Notes: generated from the sequence alone by a model not told the origin. DNA of 64,000 bases from JAATGI01 sp050729815 (GCA_050729815.1 JBOHLV010000224.1:1-64000), one strand, 5' to 3'; shown: positions 50,229 to 59,658, numbered from the stretch's first letter. Made by a program: numbers and translations.

Positions 50229-51299
50229 TTAGGCGCCGGCCTCGACGAGGCGCCAGCCGGCCTCGGCGAGGTTGCGGGCGCGGCCACCCTGTTCCCGGGC
50301 GCTGGCGGAGGACGCATTGCCTTCGACGACGCGGCCCATAATGCCCTGGAGGATCGCGGCGAGGCGGAACATGTTATAGACCATGTAGAAATCCCAATGC
50401 GGGATGTCGCGGCGCCCGGTGCGGCGGCAATAAAGGTCACGATATTGGGCCTCGCCCGGAATCCCGAGCGCGGCGAGATCGGCATCTGCGAGGCCGCGTT
50501 GATAGATCGACGACCCAAGCCGCCACTGCATCATGTGATAAGCGAAATCGCCCAAGGGATTGCCGACCGTCGAGAGTTCCCAATCCAGCACCGCCAGGAT
50601 CCGCGGCTCGTTCGGGTGATAGATGACATTGTCGATGCGATAGTCGCCATGGACGATGCCGGTTTCGTCGTCGGGCGGCACATGGGCCGGCAGCCATGCC
50701 ATCAGCCGGTCCATCGCCTCGATCTTCTCGGTCTCGGAGGCCCGGTATTGCTTCGACCAGCGGCCGATCTGACGCAGGAAATAGTTCCCCGGCCGACCGT
50801 AATCGGCGAGACCGACCGCCCGGTAATCGACCTGATGCAAGGCGGCGAGGACGCGGTTGAGCTCGTCATAGATGAGGCCGCGCTCGGCCTGCGCCATGTC
50901 GGGCAGCGTCGGGTTCCAGAAGATCCGGCCCTCGATATAGTCCATGACATAGAACGCGGTGCCGATGACGCCGTCATCGAGGCACAGGGCATGGGTCCTG
51001 GCGACCGGCACGGCGCTGCCCTGGAGCGCAGTGATGACGCGATATTCGCGATCGACGGCGTGGGCCGAGGGCAACAGCCGCCCCGGCGGCTTGCGGCGCA
51101 GCACATAGCGCCGCGCCGGCGTCGAGAGGCGATAGGTCGGGTTGGATTGGCCGCCTTCGAACTGCTCGACCCGAAGCGGCCCGGCAAATTCGGGGACATG
51201 CCGGGCAAGCCATTCGGCCAGCCGCGTCTCGTCGACTCGATGGGCGGCTCGGACCGGCCCAAGGCCGCGTGCCGCGGCGGGATTGACATCGTCGTTCAT
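50229..51299 (-). CDS. Aminoglycoside-phosphotransferase-fold protein (ACAD10/11 kinase-domain type)
   Basis: A 356-residue kinase-fold protein. The N-terminal lobe has FEGGQSNPTYRL and RYVLRRKPPGRLLPSAHAVD with the ATP-binding Lys; the catalytic loop is IVHGDYRIDNVIYH (HxDxxxxN), followed by LAVLDWELSTVGNPLGDFAY with the metal-binding Asp. This is the family often fused or linked to acyl-CoA dehydrogenases; the human ACAD10/11 kinase domains phosphorylate 4-hydroxyacyl-CoA. The GGQSNPTY and PPG(R/K)LLPSAH motifs fit that branch well. The ATG at 51299 is preferred; the longer frame lacks family similarity. No true acyl-CoA dehydrogenase is adjacent. Confidence 0.82.
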   Translation of the reverse strand: MNDDVNPAAARGLGPVRAAHRVDETRLAEWLARHVPEFAGPLRVEQFEGGQSNPTYRLSTPARRYVLRRKPPGRLLPSAHAVDREYRVITALQGSAVPVARTHALCLDDGVIGTAFYVMDYIEGRIFWNPTLPDMAQAERGLIYDELNRVLAALHQVDYRAVGLADYGRPGNYFLRQIGRWSKQYRASETEKIEAMDRLMAWLPAHVPPDDETGIVHGDYRIDNVIYHPNEPRILAVLDWELSTVGNPLGDFAYHMMQWRLGSSIYQRGLADADLAALGIPGEAQYRDLYCRRTGRRDIPHWDFYMVYNMFRLAAILQGIMGRVVEGNASSASAREQGGRARNLAEAGWRLVEAGA

Positions 51300-51622
51300 G
51301 ACAGCCACATGAAATCCTGCCGCGACCGCCGCGCCAAGCAAAATGATGGCGCTCCCGTCCCCGAGTCGCCGGGACTTACCCATATCGCTGCTTCGCAAAA
51401 TCGCGGGCGCATGGGATATCCACAACAAAATGGGCGTTATGCTGCGATGCGGTATAAAAATATTGCGATGCGGCAATTTGGCGTTTTTACGGCGAATCAA
51501 TCGGTTATCTTAATTTTTCATAACTTCGCCCGATCCTGGCCGTGGGACGGGCTTAACTTCCCGCGATTTTATGGCAACTTATATGGGAGCCGTGATCTTG
51601 CGGTTCCAAGGGTGAGGTGACG
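51300..51622. promoter_or_regulatory. 323-base divergent region before prkA with direct repeats
   Basis: No gene is credible here. An AT-richer part at about 51420-51580 contains two copies of tgcgatgcgg (51443-51452 and 51464-51473), 21 bases apart or two helical turns, and runs such as ttttt and atttttcataac. The spacing suggests a regulator site for the prkA operon. No convincing sigma70 -35/-10 pair or EcfG-type box was found by eye. Confidence 0.4.
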
Positions 51623-53569
51623 ATGGCATCGCACGACAGCCCCTTTGATCTCTTTGCTCGGCTCTACGACAGCCAGAAAGAGACCGAGATGTCTCTCGAG
51701 GACTATCTCAAATGTTGCGCCCGCGACCCTTTGGCCTATGCCAGCGCCCCGGAACGCATGCTGGCCGCGATCGGCGAGCCGGAAATCCTCGATACCAGCT
51801 TCGATCCGCGGCTCGGCCGGATCTTCATGAACCGGACCATCCGCTCCTATCCCGCCTTTGCCGAATTCTACGGCATGGAGGAGACGATCGAGCGGATCGT
51901 CGGCTATTTCCGCCATGCGGCGCAGGGCCTTGAGGAGCGCAAGCAGGTACTCTATCTCCTCGGCCCGGTCGGCGGCGGCAAATCCTCGCTCGCTGAACGG
52001 CTGAAGCTCCTCATGGAGAAGTTGCCGGTCTACGTCCTGAAGGCGGGCAAGGAGATCAGCCCGATCTTCGAGAGTCCGCTCGGTCTCTTCGATCCCATCC
52101 GGATGGCCGAGATCGTCGAGAAGACCTACAAGATTCCGAAGCGCCGTCTGACCGGCCTCGCCTCGCCCTGGGCGGTGAAGCGCCTCGACGAGTTCGGCGG
52201 CGACATCTCGAAATTCTCGGTCGTGCAGATCCATCCCTCGCGCCTTCGCCAGATCTGCATCGCCAAGACCGAGCCTGGCGACGAGAACAACCAGGACATC
52301 TCCTCCCTCGTCGGCAAAGTCGATATCCGCCGGCTCGAATTCTTCAGCCAGGCCGATGCCGACGCCTATGCCTTTTCGGGCGGGCTCAACCGCACCACCC
52401 AGGGCATCCTCGAATTCGTCGAGATGTTCAAGGCGCCGATCAAGATGCTGCATCCCCTGCTCACCGCGACGCAGGAGATGAATTACATCGGCTCCGAAAA
52501 CATCGGCGCCATTCCCTATCAGGGGATCATCCTGGCCCATTCCAACGAGGCGGAATGGCAGACCTTCAAGAACAACCGCAACAACGAAGCCTTCATCGAC
52601 CGCATCTGCGTCATCAAGGTGCCGTACTGCCTGCGCGCGACGGAGGAGCGGCATATCTACGAGAAATTGCTCGCCACCAGCGAGCTCTCCGAGGCGCCGT
52701 GCGCACCTTCGACGCTCGAGATGCTGGCACGGTTCTGCGTACTGTCGCGGCTGAAACCGCATGAGGCCTCGAACCTGTTCTCGAAGATGCGCTCCTATGA
52801 CGGCGAGTCGCTGAAGGACAGCGATCCCCGCGCCAAGACCGTGCAGGAATATCGCGACGCCGCCGGCGTCGATGAGGGCATGGAGGGGCTCTCCACCCGC
52901 TTTGCCTTCAAGGTGCTGTCAAACACCTTCAACTTCGACACCCATGAAGTGACGGCCGATCCCGTCCATCTCATGTACGTGCTGGAGCAGGCGATCAAGC
53001 GCGAGCAGTTTCCGGACGAGATAGAGAAGAAGCTGATCGCCTTCATCAAGGCCGAGTTGGCACCGCGATACGCAGAATTCATTGGGAACGAAATCCAGAA
53101 AGCCTACCTAGAATCCTATGGTGATTACGGCCAGAACCTGTTCGATCGCTATCTCACCTATGCCGATGCGTGGATCGAGGACCAGGATTACAAGGACCCG
53201 GATACCGGCCAGATGATGGATCGCGAAATCCTAAACCAGGAGCTCTCGAAGATCGAGAAGCCGGCGGGCATCGCCAACCCCAAGGACTTCCGCAACGAAG
53301 TCGTGAAATTCGCGTTGCGCGCGCGGGCGGCGAACAATGGTAAAAATCCCTCCTGGACCAGTTACGAAAAGTTGCGCGAGGTGATCGAGAAGCGCATGTT
53401 TTCCCAGGTCGAGGATTTGCTGCCCGTGATCAGCTTTGGTTCCAAGCGTGATTCGGACACCGAGAAGAAACACAACGACTTCTTGGAGCGCATGGTATCG
53501 CGCGGCTATACCCCCCGCCAGGTTCGTCGCCTGGTCGAGTGGTATATGCGGGTCAACAAGGCCGGCTAA
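51623..53569 (+). CDS. prkA: PrkA-type serine protein kinase (YeaG orthologue)
   Basis: A 648-residue protein, close to the usual 640-650. The AAA+-like PrkA N-terminal domain has the P-loop YLLGPVGGGKSSLAERL (residues 111-127), and the YIGSENIGAIPYQGIILAHS Walker-B-type region follows. The C-terminal PrkA kinase-like domain begins near residue 390. Family members act in stationary-phase, nitrogen-starvation and sporulation responses; both kinase and AAA+ protease activities have been reported. The ATG at 51623 or GTG at 51617 follow aagggtgag. It heads the conserved prkA-yeaH-spoVR operon with a 23-base gap to the next gene. Confidence 0.95.
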   Translation: MASHDSPFDLFARLYDSQKETEMSLEDYLKCCARDPLAYASAPERMLAAIGEPEILDTSFDPRLGRIFMNRTIRSYPAFAEFYGMEETIERIVGYFRHAAQGLEERKQVLYLLGPVGGGKSSLAERLKLLMEKLPVYVLKAGKEISPIFESPLGLFDPIRMAEIVEKTYKIPKRRLTGLASPWAVKRLDEFGGDISKFSVVQIHPSRLRQICIAKTEPGDENNQDISSLVGKVDIRRLEFFSQADADAYAFSGGLNRTTQGILEFVEMFKAPIKMLHPLLTATQEMNYIGSENIGAIPYQGIILAHSNEAEWQTFKNNRNNEAFIDRICVIKVPYCLRATEERHIYEKLLATSELSEAPCAPSTLEMLARFCVLSRLKPHEASNLFSKMRSYDGESLKDSDPRAKTVQEYRDAAGVDEGMEGLSTRFAFKVLSNTFNFDTHEVTADPVHLMYVLEQAIKREQFPDEIEKKLIAFIKAELAPRYAEFIGNEIQKAYLESYGDYGQNLFDRYLTYADAWIEDQDYKDPDTGQMMDREILNQELSKIEKPAGIANPKDFRNEVVKFALRARAANNGKNPSWTSYEKLREVIEKRMFSQVEDLLPVISFGSKRDSDTEKKHNDFLERMVSRGYTPRQVRRLVEWYMRVNKAG

Positions 53570-53592
53570 CGGGATTCGGAGGTTCGCGCGCG

Positions 53593-54885
53593 ATGAACAT
53601 CATCGACCGACGGCCGAACCCGAAAGGCAAATCCCTCGCCAATCGTCAGCGCTTCATTGGGCGTGCCAAAGATGAGGTGAAGCGCTCGCTGGTTGAAGCG
53701 TTGAAGCGGCGCAAGCTCGGCGAATCCGAAGGCGGCGAGAAGATTTCGATCCCGACGCGCGGCATCCAGGAGCCAAGCTTTCAGCATTCGCGGCGCGGCG
53801 GCCATCGCGATTATGTGGTGCCGGGCAACAAGCAATATGTGGTTGGCGACCAGATCGAACGGCCGAAGAGCGACGGCGACGGCCGCGGCAAAGCCGGCAA
53901 CAGCGACAACGACGAGCAGGATTCCTTCGAATTCGTGCTGTCGAAGGAGGAATTCCTAGATCTCTTCTTCGACGATCTTGAGCTGCCCGAACTGGTCAAG
54001 ACCAATTTGCAGGAGACCGAGGCGATACAGTTGACGCGCGCCGGCTTCTCGATCGACGGCAGCCCGGCGAACCTCAATCTGCGCCGCACCATGCGCAATT
54101 CACTGGCACGGCGGATCTCGCTCAACCGTCCGACACCGTCCCAGATCGAGGCGATGACGCGCCAGATCGCGACCGCCCGCGCCGCCGACGATTTCGAGAG
54201 CGCGGCGCAGAGCGAGCACGATCTTGAATCCGCACGGCGTCGGGCCCGGCGCTTCGCCTTCATCGATCCCTTGGATGTGCGCTACAACCGGTTCGATCGC
54301 GTGCCGAAGCCGGTGACGCAGGCGGTGATGTTCTGTCTCATGGACGTTTCCGGCTCGATGACGGAGGCGATGAAGGATCTGGCAAAGCGCCTCTTCCTCT
54401 TGCTCCATGTCTTCCTGACGAAGCGCTACCGGCATCTCGACATCGTCTTCATCCGCCATACCTCGAACGCCGAGGAGGTGGATGAGGATACCTTCTTCCA
54501 CAGCCGCGAGACCGGCGGCACCATCGTCTCGACCGCGCTCGAAGAGATGGCGCGGATCATCCACGACCGCTATCCGCCGGGCGCCTGGAATATCTATGCC
54601 GCCCAGGCCTCGGACGGCGACAATTTCAGCGAGGATGGCGAGCGCTGCGCCCAGCTTCTGGTCAATGACCTCTTACCGGTGTCGCAGTATTTCGCCTATA
54701 TCGAGGTTGGCGCCGACGCGACGCTGCGGCACGGCTTTCCCTCGCCGCCGACCGATCTGTGGCGGACCTATGCCGAGCTCGCGCCGCTTCATACCAACTT
54801 CGCCATGCGCCGGGTCGCCGAGCCGAGCCAGATTTTCCCGGTGTTCCACGAACTCTTTGCCAAGCGGAAGGACCGAGCGGCATGA
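53593..54885 (+). CDS. DUF444 protein (YeaH/YhbH family)
   Basis: A 430-residue cytosolic protein. The basic N-terminus (MNIIDRRPNPKGKSLANRQR) and an acidic low-complexity linker near residues 94-112 precede the von Willebrand A-like domain with an intact metal site DVSGSM (251-256), followed by TGGTIVSTALEEM. The partner of PrkA in the YeaG/YeaH pair, it probably senses or presents a substrate. The ATG at 53593 is chosen over the upstream ATG at 53539, which overlaps prkA. It overlaps the spoVR gene by ATGA. Confidence 0.93.
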   Translation: MNIIDRRPNPKGKSLANRQRFIGRAKDEVKRSLVEALKRRKLGESEGGEKISIPTRGIQEPSFQHSRRGGHRDYVVPGNKQYVVGDQIERPKSDGDGRGKAGNSDNDEQDSFEFVLSKEEFLDLFFDDLELPELVKTNLQETEAIQLTRAGFSIDGSPANLNLRRTMRNSLARRISLNRPTPSQIEAMTRQIATARAADDFESAAQSEHDLESARRRARRFAFIDPLDVRYNRFDRVPKPVTQAVMFCLMDVSGSMTEAMKDLAKRLFLLLHVFLTKRYRHLDIVFIRHTSNAEEVDEDTFFHSRETGGTIVSTALEEMARIIHDRYPPGAWNIYAAQASDGDNFSEDGERCAQLLVNDLLPVSQYFAYIEVGADATLRHGFPSPPTDLWRTYAELAPLHTNFAMRRVAEPSQIFPVFHELFAKRKDRAA

Positions 54886-56453
54886 CCAGTCCCGCCCCGG
54901 CCGCCCTCACCCAGACCGGGCCGCGTCTCTTCGAAGGCTCGGAGTGGGATTTCGACAAGCTGCGCCGTGCCTATGACGCAATCGCGGAGATCGCGACGGA
55001 GGAGTTCGGCCTCGACACCTATCCGAACCAGATCGAGGTCATCACCTCGGAGCAGATGCTCGACGCCTATGCCTCGATCGGCCTGCCGCTGATGTACCGG
55101 CATTGGAGCTTCGGCAAGCGTTTCGCGCGCGAGGAGGCGCTCTATCGCCACGGCCTGATGGGCCTCGCCTATGAGATCGTGATCAATTCGAACCCCTGCA
55201 TCAGCTACATCATGGAAGAGAACTCCATGGCGATGCAGACTCTGGTGGTGGCGCACGCCGCCTTCGGCCACAATCATTTCTTCAAGAACAACTATCTCTT
55301 CCGGCAATGGACCGACGCCGGCGGCATCCTCGATTATCTCGCCTTCGCGCGCGATTATATCGCCCATGCCGAAGAACGGTACGGCATCGACGCGGTCGAG
55401 CGCGTCATCGACGCCGCGCATGCGTTGATGGATCACGGCGTTCACCGCTATGCCAAGCCGCCGAAGCTCAATCTCAAGGAGGAGCGCAAGCGCGAAGAGG
55501 AGCGCCGGCTCTATTTCGAGCAAAATTACGACGATGTCTGGCGCACCACGACCGAATTCGCCGAGGAGCAACGGGGCGAGGACCCCGACGACGCCACCGG
55601 GGACGACATCGCGTTCCGCCGCAAGCTGCGGCTGCCCGAGGAAAATCTGCTCTACTTCATCGAGAAGCGCGCGCCACGGCTTCAGCCCTGGCAGCGCGAG
55701 CTGGTGCGGATCGTCCGCCATATCTCGCAATATTTCTATCCGCAGAAGCAGACGCGGATGATGAACGAGGGTTGCGCCACCTTCGTCCATTACGAGATCG
55801 TCACCCGGCTCCATGAGAAAGGGCTGATTTCCGACGGTGCGCTGCTTGAGCTTTTGCACGCCCACACCAGCGTCGTGTTCCAGCCGGATTTCGACAACCC
55901 GCGCTTTAACGGCATCAATCCTTATGCCTTGGGCTTCGCCATGATGCGCGACGTAAAACGCATCTGCATCGAGCCGACCGACGAGGATCGCGAATGGTTC
56001 CCGGACATCGCCGGTAATGGCGATCCGTACGGCACTTTACGCCATGCATGGGCCAACTACCGCGACGAAAGCTTCATCCTGCAATATTTGAGCCCCCACC
56101 TCATCCGGAAGTTTCGCCTGTTCAAGGTGGTCGATGATGAAGCGGCGGAGACGCTCGAGGTCGACGCCATCCACGATGCCCGCGGCTATCGCGATATCCG
56201 CGCCGCGCTGTCGCGTCATTACGATCTCGCCCGCCACGAACCCGACATCCAGGTGCGCGATGTCGATCTCGCCGGCGACCGCTGCCTCGTCCTGACGCAT
56301 GCCGTCCATGGCGGCATCCTGCTCGACGAGCCGCAGTGCCGCGCCGTGCTCGAGCATGTTGCCGAGCTGTGGCGCTATGGCGTGCGTCTCGAAGAGACCG
56401 ACGCGGTGAGCGACCGGATCCTGAAAGTGTTCGAGGTGCAAGGCCGCCGCTGA
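54882..56453 (+). CDS. SpoVR family protein (YcgB orthologue)
   Basis: A 523-residue protein. Typical segments are the start WDFDKLRRAYDAIAEIATEE, GLDTYPNQIEVITSEQMLDA, YRHWSFGKRF, ISYIMEENSMAMQTLVVAHA and FFKNNYLF, with DILEYLxFA-like GILDYLAFARDYI. The His-rich core could bind metal, but its activity is unknown. In Bacillus SpoVR affects cortex formation; in Gram-negatives it is a stress-survival factor always linked to the two preceding genes. The ATG at 54882 overlaps the YeaH-type stop by four bases. Confidence 0.95.
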   Translation: MTSPAPAALTQTGPRLFEGSEWDFDKLRRAYDAIAEIATEEFGLDTYPNQIEVITSEQMLDAYASIGLPLMYRHWSFGKRFAREEALYRHGLMGLAYEIVINSNPCISYIMEENSMAMQTLVVAHAAFGHNHFFKNNYLFRQWTDAGGILDYLAFARDYIAHAEERYGIDAVERVIDAAHALMDHGVHRYAKPPKLNLKEERKREEERRLYFEQNYDDVWRTTTEFAEEQRGEDPDDATGDDIAFRRKLRLPEENLLYFIEKRAPRLQPWQRELVRIVRHISQYFYPQKQTRMMNEGCATFVHYEIVTRLHEKGLISDGALLELLHAHTSVVFQPDFDNPRFNGINPYALGFAMMRDVKRICIEPTDEDREWFPDIAGNGDPYGTLRHAWANYRDESFILQYLSPHLIRKFRLFKVVDDEAAETLEVDAIHDARGYRDIRAALSRHYDLARHEPDIQVRDVDLAGDRCLVLTHAVHGGILLDEPQCRAVLEHVAELWRYGVRLEETDAVSDRILKVFEVQGRR

Positions 56454-56650
56454 CGTCGTTGGTGCGCACCGTCCGCCGTTCAGGTTAACCTTCGAATATT
56501 GTCCCGTTCGTTATTTTCATGGTAATAGCAGTGTCTTGCGTTGGGGGGATGGCTTCGAAATCCGAAAGAATTTTGCGACATTGATCCCTGGCGCCGGGTT
56601 TGGGGGTGTTGACGTGTCTTTGTTCGACCGCGATCAACGGGGAGGGATAG

Positions 56651-56959
56651 ATGAACTACCGCGCGTATAATCTCGAATTGATGAACATTGTCGGGACGGT
56701 TCCTCACGACAAGCTCGACAATTTCGTCAACCGCTACAATTCCCAGGCGAAGAATCCGACTGTCATATTCGGCCTCAGCATTTATCTTGGCTCTCTGGGC
56801 GTCGACAGGTTTGTCTTGGGACACACGCTGCTAGGCGTCCTGAAGTTGATCACGTTCGGCGGTCTTTATATCTGGACGATCGTCGACTGGTTCATCGTCG
56901 CCGGGATCGCGCGCGACCAGAACATCGAACTGGCTCGAAACATCGCCAAATCGTCTTGA
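56651..56959 (+). CDS. TM2-domain membrane protein
   Basis: A 102-residue protein. The TM2 signature is VIFGLSIYLGSLGVDRFVLG followed by GVLKLITFGGLYIWTIVDWF: two membrane helices joined by a GxDRFYLG-like turn (here GVDRFVLG). The soluble N-terminus has about 35 residues. Function is undefined. The ATG follows cggggagggatag, a strong ribosome site. The stop lies 7 bases before the end of msrB on the other strand. Confidence 0.85.
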   Translation: MNYRAYNLELMNIVGTVPHDKLDNFVNRYNSQAKNPTVIFGLSIYLGSLGVDRFVLGHTLLGVLKLITFGGLYIWTIVDWFIVAGIARDQNIELARNIAKSS

Positions 56960-56966
56960 TATTGCG

Positions 56967-57371
56967 CTATTCCTTCGGCACCAGCTTCAACGACGCCGAG
57001 TTCATGCAATAGCGCAAACCCGTTGGTTTCGGCCCGTCGTCGAAGATGTGGCCCAGATGCGCGTCGCAATTGCCGCACAATACTTCGTTGCGCGTCATGA
57101 AATGGCCGCGGTCGGTCTCGGTTGCGACCGCGTTCTCTTCGATCGGCTGATAGAAGCTCGGCCAGCCGGTGCCGGAGTCGAATTTGGTCGCGGCGTCGAA
57201 CAACGGCTGGCCGCACCCGGCACAGACATAGGTGCCGTGCGTGTGGTTGTCCCAATATTGACCGCTGAACGCCGCCTCGGTGCCTTTCTCTCGCATGATG
57301 TGGTATTGCGTCGGCGTCAATTCCGCACGCCATTCGGCCTCGGATTTCTTTACCTTCACCTTGTCGCTCAT
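56967..57371 (-). CDS. msrB: Peptide-methionine (R)-S-oxide reductase
   Basis: A 134-residue MsrB that repairs oxidised methionine. Zinc is held by Cys50/53 (YVCAGCGQPLF) and Cys99/102 (VLCGNCDAHLGHIF); catalytic Cys122 lies in LRYCMNSASL. The GTGWPSFYQPI segment is conserved. No resolving Cys is evident near residue 60, so recycling probably uses thioredoxin directly. There is no signal peptide. The ATG has aaggaaggtgcgca before it. Confidence 0.96.
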   Translation of the reverse strand: MSDKVKVKKSEAEWRAELTPTQYHIMREKGTEAAFSGQYWDNHTHGTYVCAGCGQPLFDAATKFDSGTGWPSFYQPIEENAVATETDRGHFMTRNEVLCGNCDAHLGHIFDDGPKPTGLRYCMNSASLKLVPKE

Positions 57372-57489
57372 TGCGCACCTTCCTTTCGAAAAACGAGTCT
57401 AGCATTATGACGGTTTAGAGATTTGATGACAGCATCATCCCGCGTGGTCAACCGCGCCGCGATGGGCGGCGGAATAGGAGACAGGCGAA

Positions 57490-58371
57490 ATGCAAGAGGC
57501 CTATGACCGCACCGCCGAGGACCTCGGCAATATAGTGGCGCTGGAGCATGTCAACACCCGGATTCCGGACCAGCGCCTGTCGACGCTGTTCCATGTCACC
57601 GGACTCGGCTTCACTCGCGATCCCTATATCATGACCAGTACCAACAATATGTGGATCAATATCGGGCGCAGCCAATTCCATCTACCGACCGGCACACCAC
57701 AGGTGATGCGCGGACGCATCGGACTTGTGGTGCCGGATTTGGCGGCGCTGGCACGGCGGCTCGGGGCGGTGCGGGGCGAGCTCGACGGCACCAGATTCGA
57801 CTTCCGCGAGGGCAATGATTTCATCGACGCGGTCTCGCCCTGGGGCAATCGGCTGCGCTGCCATGCGTCGGATGCCGCGCGGTTCGGCCGCATTAATCTC
57901 GGCGTGCCTTATGTCGCCTTCGACGTGCCGGTCGGAACCGCCGACGGTATTGCCCGGTTCTATCGCGACATCCTCGATGCTCCGGCCGGGACGGTGGAGG
58001 ATGACGACGGCCGGTACGCGCGGGTCATGATAGGCATCAATCAGGAGCTGCTATTCCGCGAGACGGATCACGAATTGCCGTCCTTTGACGGTCACCATAT
58101 CCAAATTTATGTCGCCGATTTCGCCGAGCCGTATTGGCGCCTCAAGGAACACGGTCTCATCATGGAGGAAAGCGACCAGCATCAGTACCGGTTCAAGGAC
58201 ATCGTCGATCCCGACAACGGCAACCCGCTCTTCATCATTGAGCATGAGGTGCGCAGCATGCGCCACCCGCTCTTCGCCCGGCCGCTCGTCAATCGTAATC
58301 CCGACCAGACCAATACCGCTTATATGCCGGGCCGCGACGCCTGGACCTGGCAGATGGCGAATGGCGGCTGA
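57490..58371 (+). CDS. Two-domain VOC protein, extradiol-dioxygenase-like
   Basis: A 293-residue protein with two VOC modules. The first has LEHVNTRIPDQ (His20) and SQFHLPTGTPQ (His64); the second has GHHIQIYVADFAEPYWRLKE and PLFIIEHEVRSMRHP with the closing Glu. The size and two-module layout match type I extradiol ring-cleaving dioxygenases such as BphC, but the domain carrying the metal cannot be told with certainty. The ATG follows aataggagacaggcga. The stop overlaps the next gene by 11 bases, so it is translationally coupled to the flavin monooxygenase. That pairing supports aromatic ring oxidation. Confidence 0.75.
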   Translation: MQEAYDRTAEDLGNIVALEHVNTRIPDQRLSTLFHVTGLGFTRDPYIMTSTNNMWINIGRSQFHLPTGTPQVMRGRIGLVVPDLAALARRLGAVRGELDGTRFDFREGNDFIDAVSPWGNRLRCHASDAARFGRINLGVPYVAFDVPVGTADGIARFYRDILDAPAGTVEDDDGRYARVMIGINQELLFRETDHELPSFDGHHIQIYVADFAEPYWRLKEHGLIMEESDQHQYRFKDIVDPDNGNPLFIIEHEVRSMRHPLFARPLVNRNPDQTNTAYMPGRDAWTWQMANGG

Positions 58372-59542
58372 AGCTGGAGCCGCGGCGCCAGACGAATATC
58401 TGGTGCGGGCAGAGGCGCTTTCGCCCCGTATCGCCGCCGCCGTGCCGGAGATCGAGCGCATGCGGCGGATTCCGGCGCATCTCCTTACGGCGCTGCATGA
58501 GGCCGGGCTCTATCGGCTGTTGCTGCCGCGGTGGCTGTCGGGCGGTGAGATCGCGCCGCCGACCTTCATCCGCCTGATCGAACGCATCGCTCAGGCCGAC
58601 GCCAGCGTGGCTTGGTGCCTCTGTCAGAACAATGTCTGCGCCATCGTGGCCGGGTCGCTGCCGCCGGCGAGCGCGCGGGAAATATTCGCCCCGGCCGATG
58701 CCGTGCTCGCGTGGGGCCCGGGGCCGGCACGTGCCCTCGTCACTCAAGGTGGCTATCGCCTCTCAGGCAACTGGGCGTTTGCCAGCGGCGGCCGGCAGGC
58801 GACCTGGCTTGGTGCCCATGTCGCGGTGTTCGAGGCAGACGGCGCACCACGGCGAGACGAGGCAGGCACGCCGGTCATCCGCACGCTCATCTTCCCCGCC
58901 AGCGCGGCACCGATGACAGACATCTGGCGGGTCATGGGCCTGCGCGGCACCGCGAGCGACGCCTATGAGGTGACCGACCTGTTCGTTCCCGACGCCTTCA
59001 CCCTGATCCGCGACGATCCCGCCGAGCGACGCGAGCAGGGCCCGCTCTATGCGATGACCACTGGCACCCTCTTCGCGGCCGGATTCGCGGGCGTCGCCAC
59101 TGGCATCGCCCGCAGCCTCCTCGATGCGCTCATCGCCCTGGCGCGGGAAAAGACGCCGCGCGGCGGGCGGAGCAAACTCGCCGAAAGCGCGCTCACCCAA
59201 GCAGATATCGCCATTGCCGAGGCACGGCTGCGCTGCGCGCGAATGTATCTCCTGGGCACGGTCGACGAGGTCTGGGAGTCGATACAGCGGACGAACCGGC
59301 TCAGCCTCGACGACCGGATCGCGATCCGGCTTGCCGCCTCCCAGGTCATCCATGAGGCGGTCGCGGTGGCCGATACCGCCTATCACGCCGCCGGCGCCAG
59401 CGCGATCTTCGAGGCAGGCGCCTTCGAGCGGCGCTTTCGTGACATCCACGCGGTGGCGCAGCAGGTGCAGGGCCGACGCGCACATTTTGAAACGGTGGGC
59501 AAATATCTTCTCGGCCGCGACACCGACCTGCAATTCGTCTGA
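58361..59542 (+). CDS. Flavin-dependent monooxygenase, acyl-CoA dehydrogenase fold
   Basis: A 393-residue paralogue of the enzymes at 4976 and 32761. It has AHLLTALHEAGLYRLLLPRW near the start, YRLSGNWAFASGGRQATWLG (about residues 129-148), MGLRGTASDAYEVTDLFVPD, and the C-terminal FERRFRDIHAVAQQVQGR helix with a conserved DIHA His. The YRLSGNWAFASG pattern is that of HsaA/HpaB-like hydroxylases. The ATG at 58361 lies inside the last codons of the VOC gene; longer frames are antisense artefacts of it. A VAO-type oxidase gene follows 116 bases later. Confidence 0.78.
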   Translation: MAAEAGAAAPDEYLVRAEALSPRIAAAVPEIERMRRIPAHLLTALHEAGLYRLLLPRWLSGGEIAPPTFIRLIERIAQADASVAWCLCQNNVCAIVAGSLPPASAREIFAPADAVLAWGPGPARALVTQGGYRLSGNWAFASGGRQATWLGAHVAVFEADGAPRRDEAGTPVIRTLIFPASAAPMTDIWRVMGLRGTASDAYEVTDLFVPDAFTLIRDDPAERREQGPLYAMTTGTLFAAGFAGVATGIARSLLDALIALAREKTPRGGRSKLAESALTQADIAIAEARLRCARMYLLGTVDEVWESIQRTNRLSLDDRIAIRLAASQVIHEAVAVADTAYHAAGASAIFEAGAFERRFRDIHAVAQQVQGRRAHFETVGKYLLGRDTDLQFV

Positions 59543-59547
59543 GCATA

Positions 59548-59577
59548 TTGACAGACGAAATCGCCGGGCCGGATAGT
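59548..59577 (+). promoter_or_regulatory. Putative promoter for the VAO-type oxidase gene
   Basis: TTGACA (59548-59553) is followed after 18 bases by GATAGT (59572-59577), four of six matches to TATAAT. It lies just after the monooxygenase stop in a small AT-richer gap. Confidence 0.4.
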
Positions 59578-59658
59578 AAACGATATACCAAATCACATTT
59601 TCAAAGGACGGCCGGCGGAGCATTCGAACGGCAGCCGGCCGAGGGAGGACACGCAATC

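Noticed and set aside
56461..56491. Palindromes GGTGCGCACC and AGGTTAACCT after spoVR as a terminator
   Set aside because: Both are short self-complementary sites without a loop or T-run; they may be chance or protein sites, with no supporting context.
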